Shown one piece after another: positions 5,361-7,312 of a stretch of 7,312 bases of DNA. This stretch comes from an uncultured Clostridia bacterium. Lineage in GTDB: Bacteria > Bacillota > Clostridia > Christensenellales > Borkfalkiaceae. Under the pieces are notes generated by a model. The model was not told where the DNA came from and did not search any database. It worked only from the letters and a program-made list of their open reading frames with translations. Both the position numbers and the translations under genes were made by a program. The stretch covers positions 1 to 7,312 of the forward strand of contig CANPWF010000081.1 in assembly GCA_947581885.1 (NCBI GenBank). The letters are read 5' to 3'. How positions within the stretch are numbered: position 1 is the stretch's first letter; every line of letters begins with the position of its first letter.

Positions 5361-7049
5361 ATGCTGCTCGAACTTACCATCGAAAACGTCGCGTTGATCG
5401 AACGCGCCGAGATCACCTTCCACGAAGGGCTGAACGTCCTTTCGGGGGAGACGGGCGCGGGAAAATCGGTCATTCTCGACTGCATCGACTTTGTGCTCGG
5501 CGCAAAGGCGGATAAGGAAATGGTGCGTCACGGCGCACCGTTTTGTTCGGTCGGGGCTGTCTTTTCATCCGATGAAGCCGTGAACGCACTCCTCGAAGAG
5601 CTCGGCGCGGAAGCGGACGACGAGATCGTCATCACCCGAAAGCTGACCGCGGACGGGAAGGGGACGCTCCGCCTCAACGGAATGCCCGTTACCGTTTCCA
5701 CGCTCCGCAGCGTCACGTCCCGCCTCGTCGACGTGCACGGCCAGAGCGAACATTTCTTCCTGCTCAAAGAGAGCAACCAGCTCCGCATGCTCGACGCTGT
5801 CTCGGGAGAACCCGTCAAGAGGGCAAAGGAAAAGGTCGTCTCCCTCGTGAAAAGGCGCAAGGAGATCGTCTCCGCGCTCTCCTTTCTCGGCGGCGACGAG
5901 GGGGAACGGAATCGCCGACTCGACATCCTCAAATTCCAGATCGACGAGATCGAAAACGCCGATTTGAAGGAGAACGAGAAGGAACAGCTCCTCGTCCTCC
6001 GCGAAAAATACCGCAATGCGGAAAAGATCGCCGCGGGGCTCTCGTCCGCGCTCGACTATCTTTTGCCGGACGGCGCGGCGGTGGACGCACTCCATGCGGC
6101 TGCCCATGCCGTCTCTGTTCTCTCCCGCTATTCTGAGGAATATTCCTCGCTCGCGGATCGGTTGGAAGAGGCGGCTTCCGAGGTTTTTGACGCGGCGGAA
6201 GAGGTGGAAAACGCTGCGGAGGAGCTCGATGTCGACGAACGGGATGCCGAACGGGTGGAAAACCGTCTCGACGAGATCAAGGCTCTCGAAAAGAAGTACG
6301 GCGGTTCGTACAGCGGGGTCATGGCGTTTCTTTCGAAGGCGAGGGAAGAGTTCGAAATGCTTTCAAAGAGCGGCGAACGCTACGAACAGCTCACAAAAGA
6401 ACTGAACGTCCTCGACGAAGAACTTTTCAACGCCTGCAACGAATTGACTTCTGCCCGCAAAGAGGGGGCGAAGGGGTTCACCGCGCGGGTGACGGAAGAG
6501 CTCAAAACGCTCAATATGCCCTCCGCCCGCTTCGAAGTCCGTTTCGGGGAATATTCCCGCGAGGATGTTCCGAAGGCGACGAGCGAGGGGTTTGGCGGGG
6601 TTTGTTTCTACTTCTCCGCCAATGCGGGCGAACCGCCCAAGGAGCTCGGAAAGATCGTGAGCGGCGGCGAAATGAGCCGCTTCATGCTCGCCGTCAAGGC
6701 ACAGCTCTCGGGCGAAAGCGAGATCGGCACCTATCTTTTCGACGAGATCGACGCAGGCATCGGCGGAAGGACGGCGCGGGTCGTGGGGGAAAAGTTCGTG
6801 AAGATCTCCCGCGGCGTGCAGGTCATCGCCGTCTCCCATCTCGCGCAGGTCGCTTCGTTTGCGGACGCTTCCTTCCTCATCGAAAAGACGGAAGAAAACG
6901 GCAGGGCGAAAACGAACATCCGAAGGGTGGAAGGGGAAGAGCGGACGAAGGAGATCGCGCGGCTTCTCGGCGGCGATGACAGCGAACACGCCCTTCTCCA
7001 TGCGAAGGAAATGCTCGAAGGGGCGGAAATTTACAAAAAGTCCCTCTGA
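5361..7049 (+). CDS. recN: DNA repair protein RecN (SMC-like ATPase)
   Basis: RecN is a cohesin-like SMC-family ATPase recruited early to double-strand breaks, where it helps bring DNA ends or sister chromatids together for recombination. The 562-aa product has normal length. The N-terminal head has LELTIENVALIERAEI and Walker A GETGAGKS (29-36), then a Q-loop region with VDVHGQSEHFFLLKE. The middle (about 150-360) is Glu/Lys/Ala-rich and fits the antiparallel coiled coil. The C-terminal head has the ABC signature VSGGEMSRFMLA (about 433-444), Walker B YLFDEIDAGIGG (458-469, Asp461 and catalytic Glu462) and the H-loop AVSHLAQVA with His493. The ATG follows argR by one base, and AAAGGG (5351-5356) serves as ribosome binding site, so translation is probably coupled. 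No LexA-type box is visible nearby; SOS control, if any, would have to act elsewhere. Confidence 0.96.
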   Translation: MLLELTIENVALIERAEITFHEGLNVLSGETGAGKSVILDCIDFVLGAKADKEMVRHGAPFCSVGAVFSSDEAVNALLEELGAEADDEIVITRKLTADGKGTLRLNGMPVTVSTLRSVTSRLVDVHGQSEHFFLLKESNQLRMLDAVSGEPVKRAKEKVVSLVKRRKEIVSALSFLGGDEGERNRRLDILKFQIDEIENADLKENEKEQLLVLREKYRNAEKIAAGLSSALDYLLPDGAAVDALHAAAHAVSVLSRYSEEYSSLADRLEEAASEVFDAAEEVENAAEELDVDERDAERVENRLDEIKALEKKYGGSYSGVMAFLSKAREEFEMLSKSGERYEQLTKELNVLDEELFNACNELTSARKEGAKGFTARVTEELKTLNMPSARFEVRFGEYSREDVPKATSEGFGGVCFYFSANAGEPPKELGKIVSGGEMSRFMLAVKAQLSGESEIGTYLFDEIDAGIGGRTARVVGEKFVKISRGVQVIAVSHLAQVASFADASFLIEKTEENGRAKTNIRRVEGEERTKEIARLLGGDDSEHALLHAKEMLEGAEIYKKSL

Positions 7050-7057
7050 ATTCAAGC

Positions 7058-7087
7058 GAATAAGGAACACGCGGCTTGCGCAAATTA
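7058..7087 (+). promoter_or_regulatory. Candidate forespore (sigma-G-like) promoter of spoIVB
   Basis: GAATA (7058-7062) and CAAATTA (7081-7087) are 18 bp apart. The B. subtilis sigma-G consensus is about GHATR, 17-18 bp, CATWHTA, so the -35 box matches fully and the -10 box at six of seven positions. The predicted start is near 7094, just before the ribosome binding site. spoIVB is known to be transcribed in the forespore in B. subtilis. The match is to short degenerate motifs, so chance is not excluded. Confidence 0.5.
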
Positions 7088-7119
7088 TCTTCGGCAAAAC
7101 GGAGGTCGTATGCGCAAGC
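7074..7119. repeat. 9-bp inverted repeat around the spoIVB leader and start codon
   Basis: GCTTGCGCA (7074-7082) is exactly complementary to TGCGCAAGC (7111-7119), with 28 nt between. The right arm covers two of the three bases of the spoIVB start codon and the next codons. The ribosome binding site lies in the loop. The left arm overlaps the first bases of the candidate -10 box, so it would be present only in RNA reading through from recN. The layout parallels the repeat at nadK. Confidence 0.6.
7101..7105 (+). promoter_or_regulatory. Strong ribosome binding site of spoIVB
   Basis: GGAGG lies four bases before ATG 7110. It is one of the best Shine-Dalgarno matches in the window and fixes the spoIVB start. 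Confidence 0.8.
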
Positions 7120-7312
7120 TGAAATTTTTTTTGGCGGCAGCGATACTCGCGCTGTGCGTATCCCTCTGCGGCGGGCTGCGTACGGAGGCGAAAGCTGCCG
7201 CAAATCAGGTATATTTGGGGGGAATGACGGCGGGATTCTCCCTGTCGAGCGGGGGCGTTGAGATCATCGGGCTAACCGAAGTGATCTCCGAGGACGGGTT
7301 TTGGATCCTCAA
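7110..7312 (+). CDS. spoIVB: SpoIVB peptidase, N-terminal part (runs off the window)
   Basis: Sixty-seven codons are visible and the frame is still open at the window edge. The N-terminus MRKLKFFLAAAILALCVSL has a basic start and a hydrophobic segment at about 5-23, fitting a signal peptide or membrane anchor. After a short Ala/Lys-rich linker comes QVYLGGMTAGFSLSSGGVEIIGLTEV (33-58). This matches the segment that opens SpoIVB proteins before their PDZ domain. The PDZ domain and the S55 serine peptidase domain with its catalytic His/Ser lie outside. In B. subtilis SpoIVB is secreted from the forespore into the intermembrane space and cleaves SpoIVFA to trigger pro-sigma-K processing. The position right after recN is the usual clostridial one, often followed by spo0A. 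Recognition rests on the short conserved segment plus this context. Confidence 0.85.
   Translation, partial: MRKLKFFLAAAILALCVSLCGGLRTEAKAAANQVYLGGMTAGFSLSSGGVEIIGLTEVISEDGFWIL

Noticed and set aside
5300..5365. LexA/SOS box before recN
   Set aside because: No GAAC-N-GTTC palindrome of the Firmicute type is visible; recN follows argR by one base.
4850..5485. Minus-strand open frame opposite argR
   Set aside because: It is antisense to a conserved repressor gene, has no domain signal and no ribosome binding site.

Overview
The window is a GC-rich bacterial chromosomal segment with every gene on the + strand. The order is folD - ispA - dxs - tlyA - nadK - argR - recN - spoIVB. This conserved neighbourhood is typical of spore-forming Clostridia and related Firmicutes, and the SpoIVB start at the right edge supports a spore-former. 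The GC-rich codon use and compact layout would suit an uncultured gut clostridium, possibly of Christensenellales type, but the sequence alone does not fix the genus.

Region 1 (2-4024) is a tightly packed block. It holds the 3' part of folD (one-carbon metabolism), ispA and dxs (isoprenoid precursors), and tlyA (rRNA 2'-O-methyltransferase). Junctions are 14-nt overlaps (folD/ispA, dxs/tlyA) or a 1-nt gap (ispA/dxs), so co-transcription and translational coupling are likely. The xseA-xseB genes that often sit between folD and ispA in Clostridia are absent here.

Region 2 (about 4013-7049) is nadK - argR - recN: NADP supply, arginine repressor and DNA repair. It starts at a near-consensus sigma-A promoter with an A-rich UP-like stretch. 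The predicted transcription start falls at the nadK start codon, implying a leaderless mRNA. A perfect 12-bp inverted repeat surrounds the -10 box, and its right arm contains the nadK ATG.

Region 3 (7050-7312) is a 60-nt leader followed by the first 67 codons of spoIVB. The leader has a candidate forespore (sigma-G-like) promoter and a strong ribosome binding site. It also has a 9-bp inverted repeat whose right arm begins inside the spoIVB start codon.

The most interesting observation is that nadK and spoIVB share one layout. Each has an internal promoter just upstream, and the left arm of an inverted repeat lies in the promoter, upstream of the predicted transcription start, while the right arm overlaps the start codon. 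Read-through RNA from the upstream genes could fold and hide the start codon, whereas RNA from the local promoter would lack the left arm and stay open. This is inference. Second in interest is a short Dxs (570 aa) that lacks most of a long loop of the usual enzyme and has NGND in place of the DGH[DN] motif. No RNA genes, mobile elements, CRISPR arrays or convincing intrinsic terminators were seen.
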